A stretch of DNA of 64,000 bases from Panulirus ornatus (lineage: Eukaryota > Arthropoda > Malacostraca > Decapoda > Palinuridae): NCBI RefSeq assembly GCF_036320965.1, contig NC_092279.1:14451161-14515160 (forward strand), read 5' to 3'. The position numbers were made by a program, and so were the translations under genes. Below the pieces are notes generated by a model. The model saw only the letters and a list, made by a program, of their open reading frames with translations, was not told the DNA's origin and made no database searches. Shown here one piece after another: positions 22,930 through 33,671 of the stretch (position 1 is its first letter; every line of letters starts with the position of its first letter).

Positions 22930-23625
22930 ACCCACTTCCCCCCATAAAAAGGGGTTCCGCCTAAAGATAATAAACTAATCCACTTCTGTTTTAAAGAAAG
23001 TTTCGAAATGATTTTCAGCAAAATATTTAACTACAAGAATGTTCTATCTTTACTCCAACTATCCATGTCTTGACCAAGAGCAATATATATACAAAGGCAT
23101 CAGAAAATCATAAGTAAGACAAAATAGTGCAGTGCTTCGCTTGATGATGTCAAATAAAAGAAATCCAAACGTTGTGCTCATCATGCTTTAACAAAGAGTA
23201 ACAATACTACACACGTCATTGGACACCTTTATCGTACACCGATCTGACGGTGAATACATAAAAAAAATAAAGCAAATCTTTATTGTAGCGATAAAGTATC
23301 TTCAAGGTAGAGAGAGGAGGTCAACACAGCAGAGACGACCTTCCAAACGAACTGAATCCATCTCTCTGAGCATCCCTCTGGCGACTTCCAAGTTCACGTT
23401 CCACTTTACCCTCGACGCGTAAGCCGCTTCCAGGACAAATACTTCCACTCCAAAAACGATTTGGAAATTACCACTCATTATCATCCAGTCCTTCACGGCC
23501 CATGAGCGGCGGTGGTCGCTGTTCCAATTCCCCTAATCTATTTTCTGGAAATGTTTCTCTGGCCACAATAATGTCCTTCAAGGCTCAAAGGAGGGAACCC
23601 AACACTTACACGATATCATTACCTG
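22930..23625. other. Unassigned unique sequence
   Basis: AT-rich, no gene or repeat recognised. The longest frames are about 65 codons and featureless. Confidence 0.4.
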
Positions 23626-23628
23626 TGT

Positions 23629-23630
<2 letters not shown>

Positions 23631-23661
<31 letters not shown>
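23631..23661. repeat. (GT)n microsatellite
   Basis: About 15 GT units. Confidence 0.95.
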
Positions 23662-23662
<1 letters not shown>

Positions 23663-24182
23663 GGGCTCTTGAGTGACTATCAATACCCCAGCCATTTATC
23701 GATCGCCCGCCTGCATCTCCACGTCCCACAGTCGTAAAAAACATGACTGAAGGTCGACCTGTTCAAGTCTCAACCCTCCGGCATAGCGCACCACTGGACG
23801 CCTCATGTACAACACCTTGTGTCGGTGATAGTCCCCCTCCAAGAGACTGGACCTCTACCCTCTCAACGAGCCAGCATCTTCGGGCTCCTTCCCTTGCAGA
23901 CCGTGCTCTGAGGAGAGGCGACACTGGACATATTCGACAGGCACACACGCTCTCCCCAACGCGACAGAGTTCCCCGTCTGCTGGCTTCTCACCCGGGCCA
24001 GACCTACTTCTTACACATTAGGGTATCCTCCTAAGACTTTCTAACTCTCAATTTTTTTCCCTTTTGGACAGTCGCCAACGGGTCCACCGAGAGCATGAGA
24101 CGCTGGTACAGCCCCCTCGTCAGCCGGTACCAACGATGACCTGCTGCTGCTACTCTGAGTTCGATGTTCCTCCTTGGCTTCT

Positions 24183-24213
24183 GCCTCCTCCTCCTCCTCC
24201 TCCTCCTCCTCCA
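24183..24213. repeat. (CTC)n trinucleotide repeat
   Basis: About ten CTC/TCC triplets. Confidence 0.95.
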
Positions 24214-24359
24214 CCCCTGCGTCAGTCGTTAGACGCACTGACAACGGTCGAAGTCGTATTTCGTTATGTAAGTCGCATTTCGTTATACAAGTCGTTGTAT
24301 GATTTATACCAAGAGTCAACATGATTTCTCATGTAATCACTACAATGCAGCAGAGCCTC

Positions 24360-24660
24360 TTATGACCTGGATTTATGCTTAACCTAAAACGTATGAATCT
24401 CCAACTTAAATACGGTATAAACCCAACGTGAATTGCACATATACCGCATGCCAAACATAAACCCGACATTAAACCAACATCAACAGATGGCAAACCTATA
24501 ACATTTTTAAAACATAACACACACATACTGCACACATGATATACCCAAACTCTTAAAGAAAAAAAAATGAAAACCAAATAAAACTCTCCAACGAAAACTT
24601 GACCCATCCCTGGATAAACCCGACATAAACCGAACCTAATCCTGACATAAACCCGGGCCC
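24360..24660. repeat. Old degenerate repeat with ATAAACCCGACAT motif
   Basis: Variants of ATAAACCCGACAT recur at irregular 25-60 bp spacing; heavily decayed. Confidence 0.5.
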
Positions 24661-25023
24661 TAACAGCCAAAGCGGCCAGGAGGGAGGGGTGGCTGGCTGG
24701 CTGAATGGTTGGCTGGTTCTGGACTGACACTGGTGTTAACTCCGAGGTTTATATGGTAGTCCTAGTGACAGCCGGGTCTGGCTGAATCAATTAAGGAGCG
24801 TCACCTCTAATTGGCCTCCTTAATTAGCTCTGACACTTGGTAATCTCACGTGACTCGAGACAACGGTGGTTTGAGAAAGGGGGGTAGCGTTAAAGCAAGG
24901 TGGGGGGGGGATGGGGGTAAGGTTTATACAGGTGTGGGGAGGAGGAGGAGGAGGGGGAGGAGGTGTGACTTAAACTAGTGTTGAGTGTATAGAACGGTTG
25001 ACCTAAAACCTGAGTATGGTTTT

Positions 25024-25025
<2 letters not shown>

Positions 25026-25111
<86 letters not shown>
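25026..25111. repeat. (GA)n microsatellite
   Basis: 43 GA units. Confidence 0.98.
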
Positions 25112-25114
<3 letters not shown>

Positions 25115-25149
25115 GAGGTCGTTAGCAGCAGAAAATCCCTCTGGGGTCA

Positions 25150-25705
25150 AGAGATCATTGGGTATTTACATAACAGTCACCTCCACGGCATCATCATCTG
25201 ACACCAGCCGCTTTTAACCACCGCGATTCTTTCCCGGGGCAAAAGTGCGTCAATATTGGTGGTAAAGACAGTTATCACAATGACCTCCTGCGCTTTCCTC
25301 TTGAATCACTTTGTCATGATCTTGCTGAGCCATTCATCTACCGTCATATATATCCAGTACTACTTCCATGCTCTGGTTCCTACTTTCTTCCTAATACAGA
25401 AATGGAATATCTAAAATTCCCTCACCAACCCACCCCCCTAAGATCACTGGTTCGCCAAACCATTGGTTCTGTTTTCATATCATAAACTCTCAAACTTCTC
25501 ACGTTATAAGATCAAACTCCTCTTGTTTAGCTTTGGGTACTCTGTATAGTTACCATGTCCAGTGTGTTGGCAGCTAAGACGTGTACAGCTGATGGGTCAC
25601 ATGTCTCATCTATCATCTTCTTCTCTGCCTCATAGATAAGACTACCGTTGCAACTTGTTTAATTAAACTACATCTACATCTCTCTATCTTACGTCCCCTC
25701 ATTAA
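25150..25705. other. Unassigned unique sequence
   Basis: Nothing recognised. Confidence 0.4.
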
Positions 25706-25709
25706 GGTT

Positions 25710-25855
25710 AAGTGCTTGTGACGCAGTTAAGAATCATGTAATCAGCCTTTGTGTACTTATCAGGTACACAATTAAGAAGTGAATAATCACCCTCTGTGTA
25801 CTTAGTAGCTACATAAACACTCTGTAATCAACCTCAGTGTATTCATCATAGTGTT
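25710..25855. repeat. ~50-bp degenerate tandem repeat, 3 copies
   Basis: GTAATCA(G/A)CCT..GTGTACTTA..AG(G/C)TAC is repeated three times. Confidence 0.7.
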
Positions 25856-26164
25856 TATAACCTTTTTAATCGAGTGGTTCTCTTCAGGTACTGAGCTCTG
25901 TACACTCGTATGCCTAGCCCTTCGCAGCGCACAACGTTCCGTATTCCTCCTTTTCGTTATCAAAGGCCTGTCATGACGCGTTTCCTCCCATATCTACATT
26001 CTTGATGCGTTCAGGTCGACCCCCCCCCCCCTCCCCCGGGGTGGTAGCGCTCTCTCTCTCTCTCTCTCTCCGTCAGCGTTCAAGCTAAACGCTGGGTTGA
26101 ATGTAATGGTCGGCTGTCGTTATAATTAGTCGGCTAATTAGGCCGCTGTCATATTGAGCGCACT

Positions 26165-26378
26165 ATTGGTGTTATCACTTGGCTCATCAATACGGAACCT
26201 GATATATTCAGAGCACGACTCCCGTTATCATTTAGCTGGCCAATGAGGATCGTGATATATTAAGTACATGGTGGATACTATCATTGGCTGGCCAATAAGG
26301 AGACCTGATATATTCAGATGACGATTATCATTGGCTGGAAAATAAGGCACCTGACACATCAAGTGCACGACGGATGAC
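26165..26378. repeat. ~57-bp degenerate tandem repeat, 4 copies
   Basis: TATCATTGGCTGGCCAATAA and ACCTGATATATTCAG recur four times. The part TTGGCTGGCCAA is nearly self-complementary around TGGCCA. Confidence 0.8.
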
Positions 26379-26742
26379 AAAATAAACCATAGCGACCCAG
26401 TGAGACGCGCGTCATATTGCTGAAGTGGCAACGCGTCGTGCGTTCACTCCCTTGGAGCGATGCACAACCAATGTGAGCTGGCGGGCGAGCACCTGCCTCT
26501 TCTCTTTATAATCCTTGGGTATTGCTGTACATACCCTCCCGGAGCCACTGTGGTATTAAGTAAATCTTAACTACGTCAGTCTCTCCCCCTGGAGGCTGCA
26601 TCACATAGAAAACGGGGTCAACACACACACACACACACACACAATTTATTTTTTTCCTTTTTCCCCACCCCAACACTACCACCACTCACCTTATGGAGGC
26701 TATTAGCTTAAGTGACGGACATCTTTCGAACGACTACGAATA

Positions 26743-26745
<3 letters not shown>

Positions 26746-26818
<73 letters not shown>
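26746..26818. repeat. (GA)n microsatellite
   Basis: About 36 GA units. Confidence 0.98.
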
Positions 26819-26821
<3 letters not shown>

Positions 26822-26888
26822 TGATACTGTTATATTCAATTTGTTTTACTGGGATTAATTTCCACAGTTTCCCTCCCCTCTCCCCACA

Positions 26889-26891
<3 letters not shown>

Positions 26892-26943
<52 letters not shown>

Positions 26944-26966
26944 TGTGTGTGTGTGTGTGTGTGTGT
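26892..26966. repeat. (CA)24(GT)13 inverted repeat
   Basis: A CA tract turns at CACGTG directly into a GT tract, giving 26-bp complementary arms with no spacer. Confidence 0.97.
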
Positions 26967-27029
26967 CGGAAGGGTTACGTCTTTATGACGCAGCATGGAG
27001 GGGGCACAGCGTCGTATGGTTAAGGTCAA

Positions 27030-27840
27030 AGGTCATGCCATCCCAGTTTAAAGGAGATGAACTTCAACGAGTTGACGTTAAACGTCCTCGGGCTGGGCGA
27101 TGATGTTTATTATAATTATATAATTTTTTTTTTTCCCAACGGTGAATAAACGAAGATAAATTTTAAAGACACGAAGATAAATAAAAAATTTGAAGATATG
27201 GGCGAAATTAAAGATACTTAAGAAAGTTCGGGATCAAGTAAGATACCGGGAGGCTGCAAGATGATAAGGAATGAGATAAGATAAGGGATACAAACGATCC
27301 ACTCGAACCTGAAGACAGGATCAACGATGTGAATGATCCCACACACGTCCTCTCGGATCCTAAGGAAATTTAGACTTCTGTAATCGGAATGGTAAGTTTG
27401 GGACGCCCATCTGCACACGGAAATGAGGATGAAAATCAATGAAAACGAGTAATGTTACTAAGTCTAATGAAAAAAAAAAAAAAATCAGAGATGATGATTC
27501 ACTGATTAATCGAGATTAATCACTAGTCCATGATTAATCATTTGACAGAAAGGACCGGATAGTTCAGTCAAGTCTGAAAAAAACAAAAGTTACATCGCTG
27601 AGTCTGAAGTGAAAGGGGATGATGAAATACCCTTAAGGCTAATATATCATATCCTCAAGTCTTATGAATAACACCTACTCAGTCTGATGAATGATACCGT
27701 CAATGATACGAAACGGGACTTACGTCCGGTACTTGCGTCACGATCGCAAGCACGAAACACGTTCAGTACCACAGGATCGGTTTTCGTGACGACACGTACC
27801 ACAGCGGTATTAAAATAAGTAAATCTAACCCCACCTGAAA
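27030..27840. other. Unassigned AT-rich sequence
   Basis: Contains short runs of GAAGATAAA and GATTAATCA motifs but no clear array or gene. Confidence 0.4.
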
Positions 27841-27954
27841 TAATGATAGAGTGACCCCCCTCTCTCTCTCTCACTAAAAATGACGATGGCTGTTAGAAAA
27901 CGGGCGCAGCCTGTATGACACATCGGCCTGACGGAGGCATGACAGACCGGTTCC

Positions 27955-28040
27955 CGTGACTTGACAACCAAGAAATGACACACATCACATCTCCGCAGTG
28001 ACTTGACAACCAAGAAATGACACACATCACATCTCCGCAC
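27955..28040. repeat. 42-bp direct duplication
   Basis: GTGACTTGACAACCAAGAAA through ATCTCCGCA is present twice in tandem without visible differences. Confidence 0.93.
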
Positions 28041-28149
28041 CGTTCTCCAACGATACAAAGTAACTCAACGGGAACGAAAGGATGGGAGGGAGGAATCAAT
28101 GTAGAAAATGAGAACAGGTGGGGGGAAAAACACACACACACACACACCC

Positions 28150-28396
28150 AATAGAAAACAAAAGAAAAATGGGATAGGAGGAAAAATGACAGGACTGTCC
28201 ACCGAGATCCTCATGGTGATATGGAATGCATGGGTGACTGACACTGCTCATGGCTGGTGATGCAGGGTTGGGTCAACGCTTGGATTACCTTTACGAAGAG
28301 CGTGACACCTGTTAATGGATGCCCCTTAGGATGGTGGATATCATTACGTAACTTCTGAATAATCACAGGCGAAATTATCCCAAGAATAAACTAAAA

Positions 28397-28400
<4 letters not shown>
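28150..28400. other. Unassigned sequence
   Basis: Nothing recognised. Confidence 0.4.

Positions 28401-28401
<1 letters not shown>

Positions 28402-28440
<39 letters not shown>
28402..28440. repeat. (TA)n microsatellite 5' of SINE-like copy B
   Basis: About 19 TA units ending exactly where the element begins. Confidence 0.97.
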
Positions 28441-28445
<5 letters not shown>

Positions 28446-28655
28446 ACTTCCCACGTATTCCCTGCGTGTCGGAGAAGGCGACTAAAAGGGGAGGGAGCGG
28501 GGGGCTGGAAATCCTCCCCTCTCTCTTTTTTTTTTTTTTTTTAATTTTCCAAAAGAAGGAACAGAGGGGGCCAGGTGAGGATATTCAAAAAAAGGCCTAG
28601 TCCTCTGTTCTTAACGCTACCTCGCTATCGCGGGAAATGGCGAATAGTATGAAAA

Positions 28656-28673
<18 letters not shown>
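28441..28673 (+). mobile_element. SINE-like interspersed repeat, copy B
   Basis: Same family as copy A (6798) and copy C (60658). It begins abruptly at AGAATACTTCCCACGTATTC inside an AT tract, lacking the GGGGAGAA lead of the other copies. It includes GGCTGGAAATCCTCCCC, a T run, AGGTGAGGATATTC, and the 3' segment CGCTACCTCGCTATCGCGGG followed by AAATGGCGAATAGTATG and about 21 A. TCGCTAT and ATGGCGA near its end can pair (one G-U) as a small stem-loop. AT tracts on both sides suggest insertion into a microsatellite. Confidence 0.9.

Positions 28674-28744
<71 letters not shown>
28673..28744. repeat. (AT)n tail of SINE-like copy B
   Basis: 36 AT units following the A run. Confidence 0.98.
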
Positions 28745-28746
<2 letters not shown>

Positions 28747-28749
28747 TGA

Positions 28750-29205
28750 GGAACAGACGACTACACTTTTAAAATGAAAATCCTCGCTTGACTCCTTCTT
28801 CAGTTCCTTCTCTTTGGAAGTGATAATACAAGATGGGAGAATTTCTGTCCGAAAAAAAGCAAAGATTAAACACTTATGTGAAACGAATAGAGACAGCAAA
28901 ATTCACTAAACTGCTAACATTAAACACGATCTAAAACGCCAACTTTTATTGTAAACCTTAATCCAAAAGACAAACTAAACGAAACCTCTCGGAAAAGTTA
29001 AAGAGAAATCTAAAACGTAAAATTCGACGCAGAGCCAAACTTGTCACAATAGTTTAGGACACACACACACACACGCACACGGACGGACGGACGGGCGCGC
29101 TGTCTCTGCCTCGCGAATGGTGATGACCAGGACCACGCAGACAAATACTGATGGAACACTGTACACGATGATGACGGCGGGAGGCCAGGTGGGTGAGGGA
29201 CCTCC
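28750..29205. other. Unassigned AT-rich sequence
   Basis: No feature recognised; a short CA run lies at 29060-29078. Confidence 0.4.
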
Positions 29206-29213
29206 GTTGATGT

Positions 29214-29365
29214 AGCCATTACGTGTTGCTAACACTGGTGCGTTCACTTGGCCGACAAGGTGTCGAGCACGTATGGGTTCGAATCCTGGTTGCGGCACTC
29301 GGTCCACAGTCAATCCAGCTGTTCATCCTCCCCCTGGGAATTAACTGGTCGATAAAATGATGAGA
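29214..29365 (+). mobile_element. tRNA-derived SINE
   Basis: ATGGGTTCGAATCCTGG at about 29274 is a near-perfect B box. A tRNA-like stretch lies upstream (TTCACTTGGCCGACAAGG). Downstream, GTCCACAGTCAATCCAGCTG, TTCATCC and TGGTCGATAAAATG are shared with 43465-43570 (minus) and, in part, 14238-14315. A pol III promoter head plus a shared non-tRNA body is the signature of a tRNA-derived SINE. The ends were not defined. Confidence 0.75.
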
Positions 29366-29379
29366 TGGGAGTCACACTC

Positions 29380-30235
29380 ATCCTATACACAGGTGAGAAC
29401 CCTTCTCTTGCCTCACTCATATTTCACTCATATTCCCTCATACTGGCTCGCAGCGCCACGGCGCGGCGGCGGCGGCACAGAAACTACCGTCTCTTGTTTT
29501 CGAACTCCCAGCGCTGGCCACATGTTTATACAGTTTGTTGGGACAGTTTGTTGTTACATCCCGCAAACCGCATGTAAATGAAGCCATATAAAGCCCACAT
29601 GTCAGTGTAAACATAGGAAAGAGAACAGGGGGGGAAAAACTATGACAGTATGCCGACCTTCCCCAGCACCAGCGCCCCCGACAGCTGCAGGGCAGGGCAG
29701 GAAGAATTTGTAACACAAACAGAAAAATTCCTATATTCTGTTCCGTACTGGCTGCCCCGGTGTGTGGATGGGGAGGGAAAGAGAGGGGGTGATGATGAGT
29801 GGCGTGCAGGGTTGGGGGGGGGGGGGTGATGCTGGAGAGGGCGGCGGGGCGGCCGAGTGGGAAATGAGAGGGCTGACCTGATGTATCCATCGTCACACTC
29901 CACAAGAGACCTGAGGCGTGAGGGAATTAATCACAGGTAGGTATTCGTAATTTCCACAGATCATCTCATCTACGACACCTCAGCAAAGGATACAGTACAA
30001 TCTATGAGTATCCTGTGGTGACTGAAAGACGAAGTGGATTCGGGAAGGAGCGCTTGAGAGCTGACCTTTCCCTCCTTCAAGTCCCTCCACGGCCCCTGCC
30101 CCTCCTAAACTTTCGCGATCCTCCTTAACTCTGTCCCTCCCTCCTGTATGACGGTAGTCAGGCGTGGGGTCACGTCACAGTAAATTTTACAACAGTAGTG
30201 AGTGGTGTCAGTGTTAGGATTGGCTACAGTCACGC
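29380..30235. other. Unassigned GC-richer sequence
   Basis: Contains GGCGCGGCGGCGGCGGC near 29460 and a short poly-G near 29815. No convincing exon. Confidence 0.35.
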
Positions 30236-30244
30236 ATTCACACT

Positions 30245-30500
30245 TATTACCATCGCTTAAAGGTCTCGTGGGGAAGAGGATCTGATCCCGTGTCTTTTCA
30301 TGGGACAGGATCTGATCCTATAGCTTTACTGGGACAGAGGATCTGATCCCATGTCTTTAGTGGGTCAGAGTATTTGATCCTCTGCTCTCTAGTGGAACAG
30401 AGGATTTGACTCGCGCCTTTTGTGGAACAGAGGGTCTCCGGTCTCATGGCTCTAATGGGCCTACAGGATCTGATCCCCTGGTTCTAGTGTGACAGACGAA
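30245..30500. repeat. Degenerate ~31-bp repeat (GGATCTGATCCC family)
   Basis: GGATCTGATCCCATGTCTTT-type units occur about eight times. The same unit is better preserved at 31060-31400. Confidence 0.8.
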
Positions 30501-30564
30501 GGAACAGAGCCTGAGGAAGGGAAATAAGGTATCCAGTCATTCAGACCTCGTCTCGCAAGGCAAC

Positions 30565-30835
30565 ATCAGTGGAAGACGTATACTGCAATGCCCTTCTCTC
30601 CTGTCCCCTAACCCACTCCCTGTCCCCTTACGTCTCCCTCGCCAACCACACAACCCATTCAATCAATCCACCAAAACCTCCCTTCCTCATCCACCAGCCT
30701 TCACCCTCCTCATCTACTACCTATCCACCAGCCTCTGCCCTACTCACCCACCACCTATCCACCATCCCCTCCCCTCCTCAACCCCCACCTATCCACCAGC
30801 CCTTCCCTATCCGTCCGTCCACTTCCCAAAATGGA
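30565..30835. repeat. C-rich degenerate repeat
   Basis: ATCCACCAGCCT and CTCATCCACCA motifs recur about every 35 bp; not coding by appearance. Confidence 0.5.
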
Positions 30836-31059
30836 TGGCGGATAAAAATATGTCGGACCTTCCTCTTTTTCAGCCAGTCCTTCTGGGACGCTTGTTAGAT
30901 CTCGTGGGATGATGGGTGGTTCCCAGCAGACACTTCCTGATGTGAGCATATATTTTTGTCGGAGGGGGGGCGGGGGGGGGGACCACCACGCCTCCTTCCC
31001 CCACCCCAGCGCCTCTGGGATAGAAAATGGGAAGTACAGAAGAGACAGGTCAGAGACAT

Positions 31060-31400
31060 GATGGGAGATCTGATCCCATGGCTCTAATGGGGCAGAGGAT
31101 TTGATCCCATGGCTCTTGTGGGACAAAGGATCTTATCCCATGATCAGCGGGATAGAGGATCTGATCCCATGGCTCTAGTGGGATAGAGGATCTGATCCCA
31201 CGGCTCTAGTGGGATAGAGGATCTGATCCCACGGCGCTAGTGGGATAGAGGATCTGATTCCATGGATCTAGTGAGATAGAGCTGATCCCATGATTTCAGA
31301 TGGGCAGAAGAAGGATCTGATCCTATGACTTTAAATGGATTGAAAAGGACCCGATCCCACGATTTTGGGTGGAGGAAAAAATGTAACCCCATGATTTTGG
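31060..31400. repeat. 31-bp minisatellite (GGATCTGATCCC)
   Basis: Unit GATAGAGGATCTGATCCCAT then GGCTCTAGTGG. It degrades on both sides, and related sequence resumes beyond the GA tract to about 31620. GGATC..GATCC inside the unit is self-complementary. Confidence 0.9.

Positions 31401-31404
<4 letters not shown>

Positions 31405-31490
<86 letters not shown>
31405..31490. repeat. (GA)n microsatellite within the 31-bp array
   Basis: About 43 GA units expanded from GGAGAGGAGAGA of a decayed unit. Confidence 0.97.
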
Positions 31491-31494
<4 letters not shown>

Positions 31495-31679
31495 ATCTCC
31501 TGATTAATGATGGAGAGAGAGGACTTGAAACCCATGATTTCTGGATGCAATCCCATGTTATCAGATGGAAAGAGGATATGATCTCATATTTTGGCTGGCC
31601 AAGATATCTGATTCTGCGATTCTTGTAAGAGACGACATGAAAATAATAGGAAGAACCAAATATGCGAGATATTTGATAA

Positions 31680-31905
31680 ACCTACGTCAATATTTGGCAA
31701 CCCATGTCAACTTTAGATAAACCAACGCCTAATGTAAACTACACCCAAGTCAATATTAGGTAAACTTCAGCCATTGTGGGTCAAGGCTGGGCAATATTAG
31801 GTTGACCCAGGCCAATGATAGATAAACCTTGACCAAAGTCAAAAAAACCCAGGCCAATATAACAGATAAACCTAAACTAAAGTTAGCTAAATCCAGGCTA
31901 ATAAT
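31680..31905. repeat. Degenerate ~27-bp tandem repeat
   Basis: GTCAATATTAGGTAAAC / GCCAATGATAGATAAACC variants occur about eight times. Confidence 0.75.
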
Positions 31906-31919
31906 AGTCTGGCCATAAG

Positions 31920-31992
31920 GTTGGAGGGGCCCTGTCCGGGATTCGAACACGGGGTACGTGTCATCCGTTGGCAGAAACGCAGACAACCAACG
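31920..31992 (-). other. tRNA-like (SINE head) fragment
   Basis: On the minus strand AAGCGTTGGTTG (A-box-like) and GTGTTCGAATCCCGG (strong B box, T-stem 4 of 5 pairs) lie about 35 bases apart. The acceptor stem does not pair. A tRNA pseudogene or SINE head is likelier than a functional tRNA. Confidence 0.45.
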
Positions 31993-32363
31993 CTTGCACC
32001 CCCCCCCCCCCATGCCCCTCCCCCTCCCCCACCCTTCTCTCGCTTGCGGTGGAAGTACAGACGGGGAGGAGGAAGACAGGAAACACAGCAGACAGAAGGA
32101 GAGACGTGGGATGAAAGAGAGTAACCGAGATGTAGGCACGGCAACACAGCGACATCTTGCCATGTCAGGTCTGCGGGAGGAGGAGGAGGAACGCGTGTCC
32201 CTTATGATGCGCATCCTGTGTTGGGTCTCCTAATGAGCACAGTGCCTCCTGTAGGAGGAGGAGGGAAGCACTGTCTAGCCTCCTGCTGGAGGGAAGATAG
32301 CAGGAGACATAACAACACGTCGGGCATCACAAGGACTGGACAAAAGACTCAAAGCCCTGTTGT

Positions 32364-32428
32364 AGGGCGGGTTATGGGGGCGGGTTATGGGGGCGGGGTT
32401 ATGGGGGCGGGGTTGGGGGCGGGGAGGC
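32364..32428 (+). repeat. G-rich 17-bp tandem repeat with G-quadruplex potential
   Basis: GGGGGCGGGTTAT is repeated four times with G runs of 3-5, ending GGGGGCGGGGAGG. At least eight G runs of three or more within 65 bp satisfy G-quadruplex folding rules on the plus strand. Confidence 0.9.
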
Positions 32429-32572
32429 TGTGGAAGTAAAGGCCAAGTCATCCTCCAACGGAGCGTCAAAAAGGGGGACGGTAACGCGTCCACCTCCGTC
32501 GTAGTAACTGCTCCTGACGGAGGGATGGGTTCCCTCCTGACGAGCCTTGCGAAGTAACTGGTCCCCTCAGGT

Positions 32573-32689
<117 letters not shown>

Positions 32690-32806
32690 CACACATCCAC
32701 ATGTAGGTATAAAGTATTTCGGCGAGGCACGACCAACAACAGGTAACGTAGAATGTCGGTGGGTTGAGGAGCGGGGCTCGGGCCAGACTGATGTGGTCTG
32801 CCAAGA

Positions 32807-32810
<4 letters not shown>

Positions 32811-32868
<58 letters not shown>
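32811..32868. repeat. (GT)n microsatellite
   Basis: 29 GT units; inverse of the CA part 125 bp upstream. Confidence 0.98.
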
Positions 32869-32870
<2 letters not shown>

Positions 32871-32981
32871 ACGACCTCGTGTTGACCTCATCGTCATGGC
32901 CAGGAGGGCAAAGGTCAAAGGTTCAAACGTTTGCATGACGCGAGATGCTCAAGCCGGCTTTAAATAATTTGATTCCATAAT

Positions 32982-32982
<1 letters not shown>

Positions 32983-33065
<83 letters not shown>
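32983..33065. repeat. (AT)n microsatellite
   Basis: About 41 AT units. Confidence 0.98.
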
Positions 33066-33068
<3 letters not shown>

Positions 33069-33144
33069 ATGATATCTGACGTAATAAGATCAATCTGGTT
33101 GACATTTGTGACATATTTTTTACATTCGTGTCGGCGCGTGTCTG

Positions 33145-33482
33145 CTCCCGTCATCACTTTTGTTTACATCTGAGACAACGTTTGTTTCAATATGTCTCAT
33201 CGCTTTTGTTTGCATCAGTGGCAACTCTTGTTTACATACGCGTCATCACTCTAGCTAACCTGTGGCAACTCTTGCTTGATACATCATTCACTTTTGTTTA
33301 CACCTGTGGAAACACTTGTTTATACAAGATTCATTACTTATGTTGACGTTTATGGCAACATTTGTTTACATGTGTCACCACTTTTGTTTACAAATGGGGC
33401 GGTTTTATCTATACACGTCATCACTTTTGTTAACGTCAGCAACATGTTGCAATGCAACAGTCACTTACTGTTGTTTACCTGA
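33145..33482. repeat. Degenerate ~50-bp tandem repeat
   Basis: CATCACTTTTGTTTACA and GTGGCAACTCTTGTTTACAT alternate for about 340 bp, six to seven units, much diverged. Confidence 0.8.
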
Positions 33483-33671
33483 ACACAAAATTGCGACTGA
33501 AATGAGAAATGAAATTTCTCTTTCTAAACTTATTTTAAATCACAAGGATATTATCTTGTGCCGCTGGATATACAACTGGTAATTTCGACTCGTTCTGTTC
33601 GTGTCTCAACTAAGCTAACACACATTTGTTGAATAAACAGACCCAAGAGAAATGTAACACAGAATCAGGAA

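Noticed and set aside
29460..29480. GGCGCGGCGGCGGCGGC as a CpG-island promoter
   Set aside because: Too short and without any exon-like frame or other promoter element.
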